Source: an uncultured Ruminobacter sp.
Lineage (GTDB): Bacteria; Pseudomonadota; Gammaproteobacteria; Enterobacterales; Succinivibrionaceae
NCBI GenBank assembly: GCA_902764345.1
Contig: CACWVT010000010.1
Location: 1 to 64,000 of the forward strand
Direction of reading: 5' to 3'
Length of the DNA stretch: 64,000 nt
The first letter of the stretch is position 1; every line of letters starts with the position of its first letter. A program made the translations under genes and the position numbers. Positions 1-9,429 of the stretch are shown here, piece after piece. Below the pieces are notes generated by a model. The model was not told the origin of the DNA, searched no databases, and saw nothing but the letters and a program-made list of their open reading frames with translations.

Positions 1-1
1 G

Positions 2-49
2 GCTGACTTAAATAAGAATCAGCTGGCAAATCTGGCGATGAAGGCTTAA
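2..49 (+). CDS. C-terminal end of an unidentified gene entering from the left edge
   Basis: An open frame enters from the left edge and ends at TAA (47-49). Its last codons read ADLNKNQLANLAMKA. The tail is too short to identify. It lies immediately beside the point where the S8 peptidase remnant on the other strand loses homology to its paralogs, so it may belong to an inserted element. That is inference from position only. Confidence 0.25.
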   Translation, partial: ADLNKNQLANLAMKA

Positions 50-67
50 TTTGGTAAAAAATTTATT

Positions 68-1306
68 TTATAGGTTTTTATAGATCCAAAATAGCGGTAG
101 TAGCTGCTGTTGCTGGCTGAAGGTTACACGACCGAATTCATTACCTGCAGCCTTGATAAGAGGTACATTGTTTTCAAACATACTCTGATACTGCATTTCC
201 AGAGTAGGCTGATAAGCATAGCTGTTATCAAGACCGAGACTTGCATTTGCGATATCAAGATCTCTCTTTCTGGCGAGGTATGAAACATTGGTGCTGTTGG
301 CTTCGTATGAAGCAAGTCTTGCATTATACGCGATACCTCTTACACCTTTACCATTGTTGGCTTCAGCACCGATAATGCCTGAAACCATGGTCCCGTGGAG
401 GATACCGCTGTCCTGTCTTACCTGATTGAGACTGAGGTTGCCGTTGATAAATGATGCAGTGGATGAAGGGCTGTATTTCTTGGAAGCCAGATCCTCATGC
501 TTGAAATCAACGGTTGTATCCCATACGCCGACCTTAACGTTCTTACCGGAAATAAGTTCATTGTTGGCGTCTGTTAAGTGCCACGCAGGGATAACATTAA
601 GATCCACACCGGCAACAGGAGCCTTTCTTACCTTAAATGGATTCTGGCCCAGGTTTTTGATATGCCACTGATCCGTGAATACAGGATCGCCGTTAGAAGC
701 GTCAGCTCCCATCTTAAAGCTGAATGTCTCTGTTGCATTGCTTGAGTTTGCAATAGTGATTGTCTCATTGAATGAATAGTAGTTATCGGTAGTACCGAGT
801 ACGGTTTCAGGAACGTAATAGAAAATCTGACCGCTTGCCGCAGCCTTACCGGTCTGAGGATGATTCTTTGAAAATTTGCCGTATCTGGCTCTGATGGTGA
901 ACTGCTGCCCTGATGAGGTTCTGCCGTTTGCAGGCTTAATGCTGTAACTGAACACATACGGCTTTCCGGTAAATATATCGCCTGCTTCAGCAACGGTAAG
1001 CGAAATAACGCTGTCGGTTATTGCTCTGGTCCCGCCCGTAAAAGGTTCAGCTCCGTCACCGTCATTCGGATCTATGTCCACATCAGCATAACTATCGGAA
1101 GCGTTGCCCCCGGTTACGTCTTCTCCGGAATCAACTCCGTCGGCAGGTTCACTGACACTGCTGTCACTGCCGTCGCTGTCGCTCACTACGGAACTGATGT
1201 CGTTTCCGCTGCTCCCACTGCCGCCACATGCGGTAAGCGCTGTCAGAGAGGAAATAAGAAGTGCGTTGAAAATAGGTAAATAAAGATTCTGTTTAATGTT
1301 AGTCAT
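68..1306 (-). pseudogene. Truncated S8 (kexin/subtilisin-like) lipoprotein peptidase, locus 1
   Basis: This 412-codon frame is the N-terminal half of the 712-716 residue S8 lipoproteins encoded at 7291-9429 and 10352-12502. It has a lipoprotein signal peptide (lipobox LTAC followed by GGSG), an acidic Ser/Asp/Gly-rich linker, the shared GDIFTGKPYVFS domain, the QWHIKNLGQNPF entry to the catalytic domain, the Asp motif (GVWDTTVD), the His motif (LHGTMVSGIIGA) and the oxyanion Asn (AAGNEFG). Soon after that Asn, homology stops and about ten unrelated residues lead to a stop. The catalytic Ser motif (NGTSxAxP) and the C-terminal domain are missing, so a peptidase is not expected. The break near 85-105 suggests an insertion or deletion. 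Its companion gene at 1485-1943 is damaged as well. Confidence 0.85.
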
Positions 1307-1484
1307 AATAATAAGTCTCAGTAACGGCTTCCCATTTTAAGGGCAGGGGGATAACACGGGATGAATACGCATGAACAGTACTCGCCCAAAGGATCCCTAT
1401 GCGGAAACAGGAAAACCGTCAGTAATTATCTTGAATGATATATCCTAAATTTTACGGACGGACATGTCCGTGAAACGATTTCAG

Positions 1485-1943
1485 TTACTTTAAGTCAGGC
1501 TCAATACCGTGATCGTAGGATACGGAAACACTGCGTACCCCCTCGGTATTACCGAGCTCATCCTTAAGAGACTGCCACTGGTCGTAATCATGAACGGTGA
1601 TTTCGTAAATGTTCTTACTGATCTGTTCAACTTCAAGACCTGCAGGGATGCAGTACTGCTCCTTGGCACACTGAACAAGAATCTTATTGGTGATGATGTA
1701 ATTGTGATTGTCTGCAGTTTTGACGAAGGCGAGATGCTTAGGATCCTTCTCACCGGCAACAACGACCTTGTCACCGAGAGAACCGATCTCGTTCTGATCT
1801 CTCACGATAAGAAGAGATTTTCCGTCGGCTGATTCTCCGGACTTCTTAACGTCTTCCACCTTAAAATTCTCGGTTATGACGGTTATTCCGGCATCCTCAA
1901 ATTCTTCGGCCTGGGCAGCGACACTTAACGAACAAAATGTGAG
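1485..1943 (-). pseudogene. 5'-truncated prodomain-like companion of S8 peptidase, locus 1
   Basis: This is a relative of the exported proteins at 9429-9920, 12665-13147 and 33609-34100. Shared blocks are LGDKVVV, the pair QCAK...CIPAGL, and a C-terminal beta-alpha-beta stretch (IYEITVHDYDQW ... GVRSV) ending GIEPDLK. An ATG at 1859 gives 124 residues without a signal peptide. The frame continues upstream as LSVAAQAEEF and ITENFKVEDV, which matches the end of a signal peptide and the mature N-terminus of the paralogs, but meets TAG at 1944-1946 with no start codon. The 5' end of the gene is therefore lost, at a boundary where the DNA becomes very AT-rich. Probably a relic; a cytoplasmic product from 1859 cannot be excluded. 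Confidence 0.75.
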
Positions 1944-2466
1944 CTAAGTATAAAAAATCATGAATCGATTTTCATACAAAATTGCACAAAAAATTCGTTA
2001 TTTTTTAGACATGGTTCAAAATATTAGAATTTTTTTTGTAATTTTGATAAAAAAAGGCAGTTTAGGACAACGAAAAAAAAGATTTTTTTATATTTTTTAC
2101 TGAGTTTTATAAAAAATACCTATATCTAATTCTCCTTAATCATTGAATTTACAGGCATTCGGAGCATTAATCCGGTCTTTAGGAATGTGGTTAATCCTTG
2201 TGAAGAAAACGGAAAAGGAACTATCCCGAATGATGAAATCCGTCGGTCGGCAGAAAGAGAAGAACAAAAATTTCTGCAAAAATGTTGCTTTTTAAGCCAG
2301 ATTCACAGAACCGGAAAACGGTCAGTGTTTTGGATAGCTAAATTTAATTTAGCCAAATATAATACTTAATGACCTGTGCGTCACTGACCATATCCGCCTG
2401 CTGATTTCAGAAGACACGGATCCGGACATACTGACGTCATTTTTCATCTGGACACGGAGTAACAAT
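1944..2466. other. AT-rich gene-free stretch
   Basis: About 520 bp, very AT-rich from 1950 to 2130, with no convincing gene. A 60-codon plus-strand frame at 2187-2369 has no ribosome-binding site or recognisable content. The right end must carry the promoter of the alcohol dehydrogenase. The left end is the breakpoint of the damaged peptidase locus. Confidence 0.5.
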
Positions 2467-3633
2467 ATGCACGACTACAATTACTTTGTTCCCGTCCGAC
2501 TCGTTTTCGGCAAGGGGAAAATCGATGAACTGCCTAAGTACATGTCAAAGTACGGACGCAAAGTTCTTCTCGCCTACGGTGGCGGCAGCATCAAGAAAAT
2601 CGGTCTTTACGATAAAGTTAAGGAACTTCTCAGCGGATATGAGGTTTTTGAACTTTCCGGAATTGAACCGAACCCAAAAATCACTTCCGTCAGAAAAGGC
2701 GTTGAACTGGTTAAGAAGGAAAATATAGATTTCATCGTAGCAGTGGGTGGCGGCAGTGTTCTTGACTGCTGCAAGAACATAGCAGCAGGCGCTTTCTATG
2801 ACGGAGATCCATGGGATCTTGTACTGGACGGTTCAAAGGTCGGTAAGCATCTGCCTTTCTTCACCGTGCTTACCCTGTCCGCAACAGGTTCCGAATATGA
2901 CGGTGGCGGAGTTATCTCCAATCCTGATACGAATGAAAAGCTGGCTCTTCTCGGTGAAATATTCCCTGAAGTATCCATTATGGATCCGCAATATACGTTC
3001 TCAGTATCAAAGTGGCAGACCGCTGCGGGTTCTTCGGACATCATGTCACACGTTTTTGAATCATACATCGTAAAAGACGGCAATATATTCACCGACGGCG
3101 TGTGTGAAGCCATGCTGAAAACCGTCATAGAATGTACTCCGAGAGCTCTTGAAAAGCCTGATGACTATGATGCCAGAGCACAGCTTATGATGGTAAGCTC
3201 TTTCGGATGCTGCGGACTTCCTGCACTTGGACGCACCAATTCTCCATGGGTATGTCACGCCATTGAACACGAACTGTCAGCCTACTATGACATTACTCAC
3301 GGTGCGGGACTTGCTCTCATAACCACCGCATGGATGAAATACAGTCTCAACGAGGAAACTGCGCCTCGCTTCGCCCGGTATGGCGTCAATGTGTTTGGGC
3401 TGAATCCAGCGGACGGAGTAATGGCTAACGCCGAAGAGGCTATCAGACTAACCTCTGAATTCTTTAAGAAAATCGGCATGCCTCAGACACTTCGTGAAGC
3501 CGGAATTAATTCGGATGAACACTTCGAAGCCATGGCGGATCACATATTCTCCCACTGGTTCGGTGATCTGAAGAGTGCCATCAGACCTCTGGATCGCAAT
3601 GACGTCATTGCAATACTCAGATCTGCCATGTAA
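2467..3633 (+). CDS. Iron-containing (group III) alcohol dehydrogenase, YqhD/BDH type
   Basis: This 388-residue protein is full length for NAD(P)H-dependent butanol dehydrogenase/YqhD enzymes, which reduce aldehydes to alcohols in the cytoplasm using Fe2+ or Zn2+. The Rossmann-like N-terminal half has the coenzyme motifs AYGGGSIKK and AVGGGSVLDCCK. The helical half carries the metal ligands expected by spacing against E. coli YqhD: D191 and H195 (SSDIMSH), H264 (CHAIEH) and H278 (ITHGAGLA). The start follows a good ribosome-binding site (GGAGTAACAAT-ATG). It is a single-gene unit closed by a clear hairpin terminator. In an anaerobic fermenter it could dispose of reducing power or detoxify aldehydes; the physiological substrate is not visible from sequence. 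Confidence 0.93.
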   Translation: MHDYNYFVPVRLVFGKGKIDELPKYMSKYGRKVLLAYGGGSIKKIGLYDKVKELLSGYEVFELSGIEPNPKITSVRKGVELVKKENIDFIVAVGGGSVLDCCKNIAAGAFYDGDPWDLVLDGSKVGKHLPFFTVLTLSATGSEYDGGGVISNPDTNEKLALLGEIFPEVSIMDPQYTFSVSKWQTAAGSSDIMSHVFESYIVKDGNIFTDGVCEAMLKTVIECTPRALEKPDDYDARAQLMMVSSFGCCGLPALGRTNSPWVCHAIEHELSAYYDITHGAGLALITTAWMKYSLNEETAPRFARYGVNVFGLNPADGVMANAEEAIRLTSEFFKKIGMPQTLREAGINSDEHFEAMADHIFSHWFGDLKSAIRPLDRNDVIAILRSAM

Positions 3634-3714
3634 CCGTTAAAATTCAGCCGGAGGAAATTTTAAGAACTAATTTTCTTCAAAGGGATAACTTAACACTTTT
3701 GTAATTACTGAAAG

Positions 3715-3747
3715 AAAACCTCTCACTCCAAAAGACTGAGAGGTTTT
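3715..3747 (+). terminator. Rho-independent terminator after the alcohol dehydrogenase
   Basis: An 11-bp perfect stem (AAAACCTCTCA / TGAGAGGTTTT) has an 11-nt loop and ends in a T-run on the plus strand, 82 bp after the stop codon. The A-rich left arm could also serve the opposite direction. Confidence 0.85.
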
Positions 3748-3950
3748 CATTTGGAGGAATTATTGAGACAGGACAGAAAATTCCGGCACTGTCAGGATGC
3801 GCTGATATTAGTTCCGTCAATCATATCAGGAACATTTTGGCTACATTGATTACCCGTAAATCAACACCGGGAGAGAATGTGGCGAAATATCCAAAATAAT
3901 CCCCCGATAGTTCTGTTCAACTTTAGGGGGCACTTCACAGCAGGGGATTT

Positions 3951-4508
3951 TTATTTGGCCATCGATTTTGCTTCATCCTTATTACCAGGAGCGGAAACGG
4001 AACCTTTACCAGGCTTATCCTCCCAGATATCAAGATTCAGCTCAGGATTGTCCTGATTTGCATTAAGGCTGTACTCTTTTATATCCTCCTTGGCTTCTTC
4101 AATTTCATCCGGTTCCATAATTTCCAGCTCTGCCCCGAAAAGAACGAGTCCGGGTCTCAGGTACTGCTTGACGAAGTGATTGGAGCCTTCCTTAAACTCA
4201 AGAGACACTTCGTTTTCACCGAATTCTGACGCAGTCTGAATTGTATGAGTTCCCGGTTCCACAAGTCTGTAAAAGAAACTGCACCTGGTAGAATCCCCGA
4301 TATACTGTCCGTCAACATAAAGTCCCTTATCAAAACCAGCACCGATAACATTGCAGGTTCTGTACAAATAAAGACCTGACCATCCTGCAGGAGGAGGATT
4401 AAACTCCTTTGCGTAACTCTCGGAAGAAGCGTCCTGAACGGCAACGCTGGTACATCCTGTTAGGGCTGATGACACAAGCAACACAATACAAGCTAGATAT
4501 TTTCTCAT
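3951..4508 (-). CDS. DUF2846-type lipoprotein, copy 1
   Basis: This predicted outer- or inner-membrane lipoprotein has 185 residues when started at ATG 4508, which follows AAGGAGTATCT; an upstream in-frame ATG at 4541 lacks such a site. The signal peptide ends in lipobox LTGC. The core has the DUF2846 look: GLYLYRTCN, a VDGQYIGD strand, FYRLVEPGTHTIQT and a KQYLRPG strand. The acidic tail ends PGKGSVSAPGNKDEAKSMAK. A close paralog is at 19063-19611, sharing nearly every one of these blocks and the tail. The domain's function is not established; it is common in proteobacterial envelope lipoproteins. It lies alone between unrelated genes and has no visible operon partner. Confidence 0.85.
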   Translation of the reverse strand: MRKYLACIVLLVSSALTGCTSVAVQDASSESYAKEFNPPPAGWSGLYLYRTCNVIGAGFDKGLYVDGQYIGDSTRCSFFYRLVEPGTHTIQTASEFGENEVSLEFKEGSNHFVKQYLRPGLVLFGAELEIMEPDEIEEAKEDIKEYSLNANQDNPELNLDIWEDKPGKGSVSAPGNKDEAKSMAK

Positions 4509-5049
4509 AGATACTCCTTCATCCAATCGGGCAGTTCCCATCCGTCTACTCTGTTTTCCGACTTATTCAGCTCAGAACCTCATCCTCCCCGTAAAATGAC
4601 GGTATATTACTGCCTGCAAATATCCGGACTGATATACACGCCGGAACGTGCGGACATAATCAAACATGATGTAATGGCAGCATCCCACGGAAAACCGCCG
4701 GGTTGCCGTCACAGGTAATGATGTTAACGGCAACCGAAATAAACGATGCGATAACACTTACATACTTATAGTCTACATTGCTTTGGTTGATTTTTAATCA
4801 CTTATCACTGAAAATAAATTCTACATTTGTGACTTTACTCCTGCTTTAAGTTCAGGAGACATCTCATCAGGCATATCAGTTATTTGGCGGAAATGCAAAA
4901 AGCCTCTGTGTAAAAAATAATACCCGGACATTATTTCCGCGTACTAATCCTTATTACGTGGAAACAGCCGGGCGTGAGTATTAGACGGCAGGGGACACAT
5001 GGCCAATATGAATTACATAAAAATTAATCCGGATAAATCTGCGGAATAA
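4509..5049. other. Gene-free stretch with one long imperfect hairpin
   Basis: No supported gene is present in about 540 bp. One structured element stands out at 4923-4972: an outer pair CCCGG/CCGGG and an inner 10-bp stem TTTCCGCGTA/TACGTGGAAA, which contains one G-T pair, around an 11-nt loop. It has no T-run on either side, so it is not a typical terminator. It may be a structured RNA, an operator or chance. Confidence 0.35.
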
Positions 5050-6012
5050 TTAATATCCCCGCTTAATATTCACTCTGTTTTCCAGAGTCTCTCCACGGGC
5101 ATAATGTCCGAGATCATTCATGAACTTTTCAACCATTACGTCTACGGTTCTTTTAAGCGTACGCTGTCCTGCCATGTGCGGTGTGATTATAAGATTTGGA
5201 GCGTCTTTCAGCGGGCTGTCTTCGGAAAGAGGTTCCTTTTCGAGAACATCCAGTGCGACACCGGCAATTACGCCGGATTTAAGAGCTTCCGCAAGTGCCG
5301 GCTCATCAATGGCACTGCCTCGTCCGACGTTGATAACCACGGCGTTTTCCGGAAGAAGTGCAAGCCTTTCTCTGTTAAGGATATGTATGGTTTCCGGAGT
5401 TTCGGGAAGACTCATGACAAGAATGTCTGTTTCAGGAAGAATTCCGTCCAGATCTGAAATCTGATGCACGGAAGTAAACGCAGGGCAGTCAGATTTACCT
5501 GATTTCGAAAGACCGGTTATGGACTTCGGTCCGAAGGCACTGACTCTTAACGCATAATTTCTGCCGATATCACCGGTTCCCAGCAGGGTGATTCTGCTGT
5601 CATAAACGGATCTGAGAGGTCGATCATTTCGCCATACGCCGTTTTTACGGTCTTCGGCATATTCAGGCATTCTGCGAAGAAGCATCAGGGTAAGCATGAC
5701 AAGATGCTCCGCTATTGTGACGCCGTAGGCCCCTGATGAACATGACAGCATGCATCTGCCACTGGTGAATTCATGCTTTGACGTATAGTCGTTAACTCCC
5801 GCAAGCGGAAGGCACAGCCACTTAAGATTCTCAGGTACATCGTTTTTCGGATTCATTATGCCGAAAAATATTTCAGCTCTGCCAGTAAGGCTTTCAGCCT
5901 TATTCCTGTCGGTTTCATAAATAACGTCAAAACCCAGCTCTGCAGCATATTCCTTTAATCTGATTAGTTTTTCTTCAGGAAGCGGTTCTGATACAACGAT
6001 AAGTCTGCTCAT
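5050..6012 (-). CDS. D-isomer-specific 2-hydroxyacid dehydrogenase family protein
   Basis: This 320-residue cytoplasmic NAD(P)-dependent oxidoreductase is of the D-lactate/phosphoglycerate/glyoxylate-reductase type. The substrate-binding half begins RLIVVSEPLPEEK. The coenzyme domain has LGTGDIGR as the dinucleotide fingerprint. The catalytic Arg is in NVGRGSAID, the Glu in LDVLEKEPL and the His in ITPHMAGQ, so the Arg/Glu/His set is complete. The length suits short forms without an ACT regulatory domain, which argues against full serA. The start has no strong ribosome-binding site. No neighbour suggests the substrate; a glyoxylate/hydroxypyruvate reductase-like role is a reasonable guess only. 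Confidence 0.9.
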   Translation of the reverse strand: MSRLIVVSEPLPEEKLIRLKEYAAELGFDVIYETDRNKAESLTGRAEIFFGIMNPKNDVPENLKWLCLPLAGVNDYTSKHEFTSGRCMLSCSSGAYGVTIAEHLVMLTLMLLRRMPEYAEDRKNGVWRNDRPLRSVYDSRITLLGTGDIGRNYALRVSAFGPKSITGLSKSGKSDCPAFTSVHQISDLDGILPETDILVMSLPETPETIHILNRERLALLPENAVVINVGRGSAIDEPALAEALKSGVIAGVALDVLEKEPLSEDSPLKDAPNLIITPHMAGQRTLKRTVDVMVEKFMNDLGHYARGETLENRVNIKRGY

Positions 6013-6216
6013 AATAAAATCTCTCTTGTCCGTAACTGCAAAATAGCCGCAATGCCATAACGATTATTAAAATCACGAAGACAGTTTATATCATAACAGG
6101 CTTCTCTGCCAAAGAAAGAAGATTACATGCATTATTATTCTGCGTATGCAGACATGAATGCGAGGGGACATGGAAGGGAGTTTATGAAGCGATGGGAAAT
6201 TCCGTAAAATTGGCAA

Positions 6217-6972
6217 TTACCTTACAATCTTCTTATTCATGTCACGGTCATTACGTGTCGCAGCCTTGGTTGCCTTGGACTTGTTTACGCCTGAAAGCTC
6301 CCCGTTGGTATAGTAATGAAATGTTCTGATTCTTTTAGCGGGATCATCATGAAAAGGATCTGCTTCCATGATATCAAGCTGCAGATGCCAGTCAGTTGCA
6401 AGGGTGGTTACCTTATTTCCGAGTCTCTGCATCTCAAGAGCAAGGGAAACAATGGTAGGGTCAGCGTAATGACAGTTAGAACTGTCATGTATAACTGTAA
6501 TTACTCCTTTACTTTCAGAATAAAGAACCTTCTGGAGAACGTCAAGCGCACGCTTCTTGCGATCATTTACGTATTTTTCACGCGTAACGGTCTCATTGAC
6601 GGTCGGAATCGTTTTGCTGTGTCGTCTCAGTTCCCTGATTACGGCAGTGGTGGTATAGATTCTGTCAAATTTGTATTCCTTGCGGAATCTGTCAAGAACA
6701 GTGTAAACCGATTTGTTTTTCTCCATCCAGATAAAGGAGGAGGTATCGATTATGGCCACGTTGGATTCAGTGACAAACTTGCTTTTCTTATTTGTTTCGT
6801 ATCTTGATGAAATAGGGAGTTGCTTACGTTTATCTGATCTGGCTTTACGTGCTCTGAAAATTTTTATCATCAGACGCGCAAGCATCAGAATAACAAGCAG
6901 TACAACAACAGTCCTTAGTGTCGGATACTGATTAATTAAACGTAAAACGGCCGCCAGTCCCTGGTATATCAT
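6217..6972 (-). CDS. Membrane-anchored PIN-domain protein
   Basis: This 251-residue protein has one N-terminal transmembrane segment (TVVVLLVILMLARLMIKIF, about residues 20-40), a basic linker and then a PIN-like nuclease domain. Acidic residues fall where PIN enzymes need them: Asp in VAIIDTSSF, Glu in AVIRELRRH, Asp in HYADPTIVSLAL and Asp in LATDWHLQLD. PIN domains usually cut RNA, commonly as VapC-type toxins or in RNA processing. Here the membrane anchor and the absence of an adjacent antitoxin-like gene argue against a classical VapC pair. The basic C-terminus ends KKIVR. The start is supported by AGGATGAAGATCA-ATG. Target and role are unknown. Confidence 0.75.
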   Translation of the reverse strand: MIYQGLAAVLRLINQYPTLRTVVVLLVILMLARLMIKIFRARKARSDKRKQLPISSRYETNKKSKFVTESNVAIIDTSSFIWMEKNKSVYTVLDRFRKEYKFDRIYTTTAVIRELRRHSKTIPTVNETVTREKYVNDRKKRALDVLQKVLYSESKGVITVIHDSSNCHYADPTIVSLALEMQRLGNKVTTLATDWHLQLDIMEADPFHDDPAKRIRTFHYYTNGELSGVNKSKATKAATRNDRDMNKKIVR

Positions 6973-7290
6973 TGATCTTCATCCTGCAAATCATGTCCAC
7001 TTGTATATTATAGAATAAAAGATGCTTTTTCACAAAAATTGCTAAAAAGATCACGCAAATATCTGTTTACATTCGTGAGAAACAAAACATTTTAACGAAT
7101 ACAGTTTACTTATCAAAAGAATCTGGGGCAGATCAGAATAAAAAACAATACTGAACCATGAAAAATAACTGTATAAAGTCATGCTCATGGCAGGGCAGGA
7201 CAACATAAAAGATATCCGTCTCCACTCCAGTTAAAAAAAACTGCTCCCTAATTATACACGGGAGCAGTTTCAATAATTCAGTCACTCTGT
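6973..7290. other. Intergenic region with terminator
   Basis: This 318-bp AT-rich gap holds the PIN gene's upstream region on the left and the terminator of the S8 gene on the right. Nothing else recognisable was seen. Confidence 0.5.
7238..7270 (-). terminator. Rho-independent terminator of S8 locus 2
   Basis: An 11-bp perfect stem (AAACTGCTCCC / GGGAGCAGTTT) has an 11-nt loop. Eight A's on the plus strand give a T-run on the minus strand, 21 bp past the stop of the S8 gene. Confidence 0.88.
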
Positions 7291-9429
7291 TTAATCTAAG
7301 GCATAACCGTCTATCTGAACATAAACGCTATTGTTAAGTTCGTCTACGTCAATAGGGCATATACTTCTTATTTTCAGCTTGAAACTGCCGGTTGACGGAA
7401 CCATTTCGGTAAAGAAATCTGACGTGCTTATGAGGAACGGATCTGCTGTTTCCTGCTTAAAAAGTGTTCCTGAGAAATCCCAGTTGGCATATACGGACTT
7501 AATCAGAGATTCTGTTCCGCCTGGCGATGTCATCGAGATCTGCAGAAGATTGTTTACTCTCGCAACTCCCTTTTTACTGTCATTTGCGGCGTCTGTGCAA
7601 TCACTTTCGGAGTTTGCAACATACATCAGAGAGCCTACATTAATTTCCAGATTGTCGATCTCAAATGCTTCAGGAACCTCACCGGGATTATCAGCATTTA
7701 CAAAATCTGACAGCGTACAGACAGTGGTTAATCCTCCGTCAGGGCTCTCGCACGGATTGGCCCGGGTACTTATGAACACTTCAGGAAGCTCCGAACGAAG
7801 CTTACATCCGGCATCGTCGTCACAAGCCAATGCTTTCTTAACGGCTTTTGCAGCGTTCACCACACCGAATCCGTAATAGTTTGAAAATCTTAGTCCGGAT
7901 GCATTATCGTGCCAGGCATTCTCCAAAGTGATGTTTTCACCATACTGACTTACATAAGCCTCTATTGGGTCATAGGCCAGGGGCTCCCATCCCTCGGTTT
8001 TATCGTTATTTGAAGTCTTGGCCAGTATGTATCGTACCTGAGGAACGGTAACGTCAGGTTTAGCCTGAATGATAAGTGCAGTTACCCCTGTAACCATCGG
8101 TGTCGCTGCTGAGGTTCCGTTCATTCTCTGTGTATAAAACTTCCGTTTGTCATAGTAAGCCTCTTCTGTTCTCCACGGAACATTTTTATCCCAGTCAGAA
8201 AACTCTTCCGGAAGATAACTGGAAAGGGAGGTAACAATGGCAGCTGATGAGCTTTTGCCATCTTTACGATAACCGAATTCTCCAGAAAAACCGGCAACCC
8301 AGACATGAGAACCGACGGAAGAATAAGAAGACTTCACACCAAGAGAATTGAGTGCGGAGACATTGATAAAATATCTTCCTCTGTTTAATGAGGAGGTCTG
8401 ATTAAACTGACAATTTACATTTAAATCTTTACAGGTTAACGGATAATAGTTCGAATGAGAAAATAAGACTTCATCAAATTCATTACCGGCAGCCTTTATA
8501 AATGGAATGCCGTTTTCAAACATAGCCTGAGCCCAAAGTTCAAGATTAGGATCAAATCCTTCTCCGTGACTGTAGTCCCAACCTATACTTGCATTCACCA
8601 CGTTATTTACTGCTTTATCCGTCATCTCATTAAAAAAGAAGCCGGAATCGTAGTCATATGAAGTCAGCGATGACTCATATGCAACTCCTCGTCCGCCTTT
8701 TCCGTTTGATGCTGAGGCTCCGATTATTCCGGCAACACAGGTTCCATGAGCATAATCCGCAGACTTCTGCAGCTTCTTCAGTGTAAGTCCGGAGTTCACG
8801 TAGGATTTGGCGCCAGAAGGTGTATACATTCTGGCTTTCAGTTCCTCATGATTGACATCAACGGGAGTATCCAGTACGGATACTTTTACTCCCTTACCGG
8901 AAATAAGTTCATTGTTTGAATCTTTAAGGTGCCATGCGGATATCACGTTAAGATCTTTTCCTTTGGAAGGGGACGTAGTGACACTGAATGGATTCTGACC
9001 AATGTTTTTCAGATGCCACTGATCCGTAAAAAGGGGATCTCCGTTTTCGGCATCAGTTCCTAGCTCCAGGAACTCAACCAAACCATGCTCACCGTCAGAA
9101 ATGGTAATTTCTTCCGTAAATCCGTAAAAATAAGGAAGGGTATTCAGAGTGTTTTCGGGAACATAATAGTAATAAACGCCATCTTCCGCCTGCTCTCCCG
9201 TTACAGGATTCTTATCAGTAATAACGCCATACTTTGCCGACAGTTCATATTCCGGGGCTCTGTATCTCTCCGCAATTCTAAAAATATAAGGCTTTCCGGT
9301 GAACATATCCCCGGATTCAATTCTGCTAATCGGGTGGTCTCCGCCACCGCTTCCTCCACACGCCGAAACAGAAGCCAGAACGGCCGTAGCGAGAAGAAGG
9401 AGGGGGATTTTTGATGATACAGAGTTCAT
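7291..9429 (-). CDS. S8 family (kexin/subtilisin-like) lipoprotein peptidase, locus 2
   Basis: This 712-residue predicted cell-envelope serine endopeptidase starts with a lipoprotein signal peptide (lipobox VSAC, then GGSGGG). A roughly 100-residue N-terminal domain follows (GDMFTGKPYIF ... YYVPENTL). The catalytic domain opens with QWHLKNIGQNPF. The catalytic set is visible: D187 (VSVLDTPVD; D191 is an alternative acid), H228 (AHGTCVAGIIGA), oxyanion N316 (AAGNEFDE) and S440 (NGTSAATP). The last 150 residues contain LQISMTSPGGTESL, which resembles the P/homoB domain of proprotein convertases. No ordinary I9 prodomain lies between signal peptide and catalytic domain. The gene overlaps the prodomain-like gene upstream by one base (TAATG), indicating translational coupling. 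Substrates are unknown. Confidence 0.92.
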   Translation of the reverse strand: MNSVSSKIPLLLLATAVLASVSACGGSGGGDHPISRIESGDMFTGKPYIFRIAERYRAPEYELSAKYGVITDKNPVTGEQAEDGVYYYYVPENTLNTLPYFYGFTEEITISDGEHGLVEFLELGTDAENGDPLFTDQWHLKNIGQNPFSVTTSPSKGKDLNVISAWHLKDSNNELISGKGVKVSVLDTPVDVNHEELKARMYTPSGAKSYVNSGLTLKKLQKSADYAHGTCVAGIIGASASNGKGGRGVAYESSLTSYDYDSGFFFNEMTDKAVNNVVNASIGWDYSHGEGFDPNLELWAQAMFENGIPFIKAAGNEFDEVLFSHSNYYPLTCKDLNVNCQFNQTSSLNRGRYFINVSALNSLGVKSSYSSVGSHVWVAGFSGEFGYRKDGKSSSAAIVTSLSSYLPEEFSDWDKNVPWRTEEAYYDKRKFYTQRMNGTSAATPMVTGVTALIIQAKPDVTVPQVRYILAKTSNNDKTEGWEPLAYDPIEAYVSQYGENITLENAWHDNASGLRFSNYYGFGVVNAAKAVKKALACDDDAGCKLRSELPEVFISTRANPCESPDGGLTTVCTLSDFVNADNPGEVPEAFEIDNLEINVGSLMYVANSESDCTDAANDSKKGVARVNNLLQISMTSPGGTESLIKSVYANWDFSGTLFKQETADPFLISTSDFFTEMVPSTGSFKLKIRSICPIDVDELNNSVYVQIDGYALD

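Noticed and set aside
2187..2369. 60-codon plus-strand frame before the alcohol dehydrogenase
   Set aside because: No ribosome-binding site, charged low-information sequence and a position in a probable promoter region.
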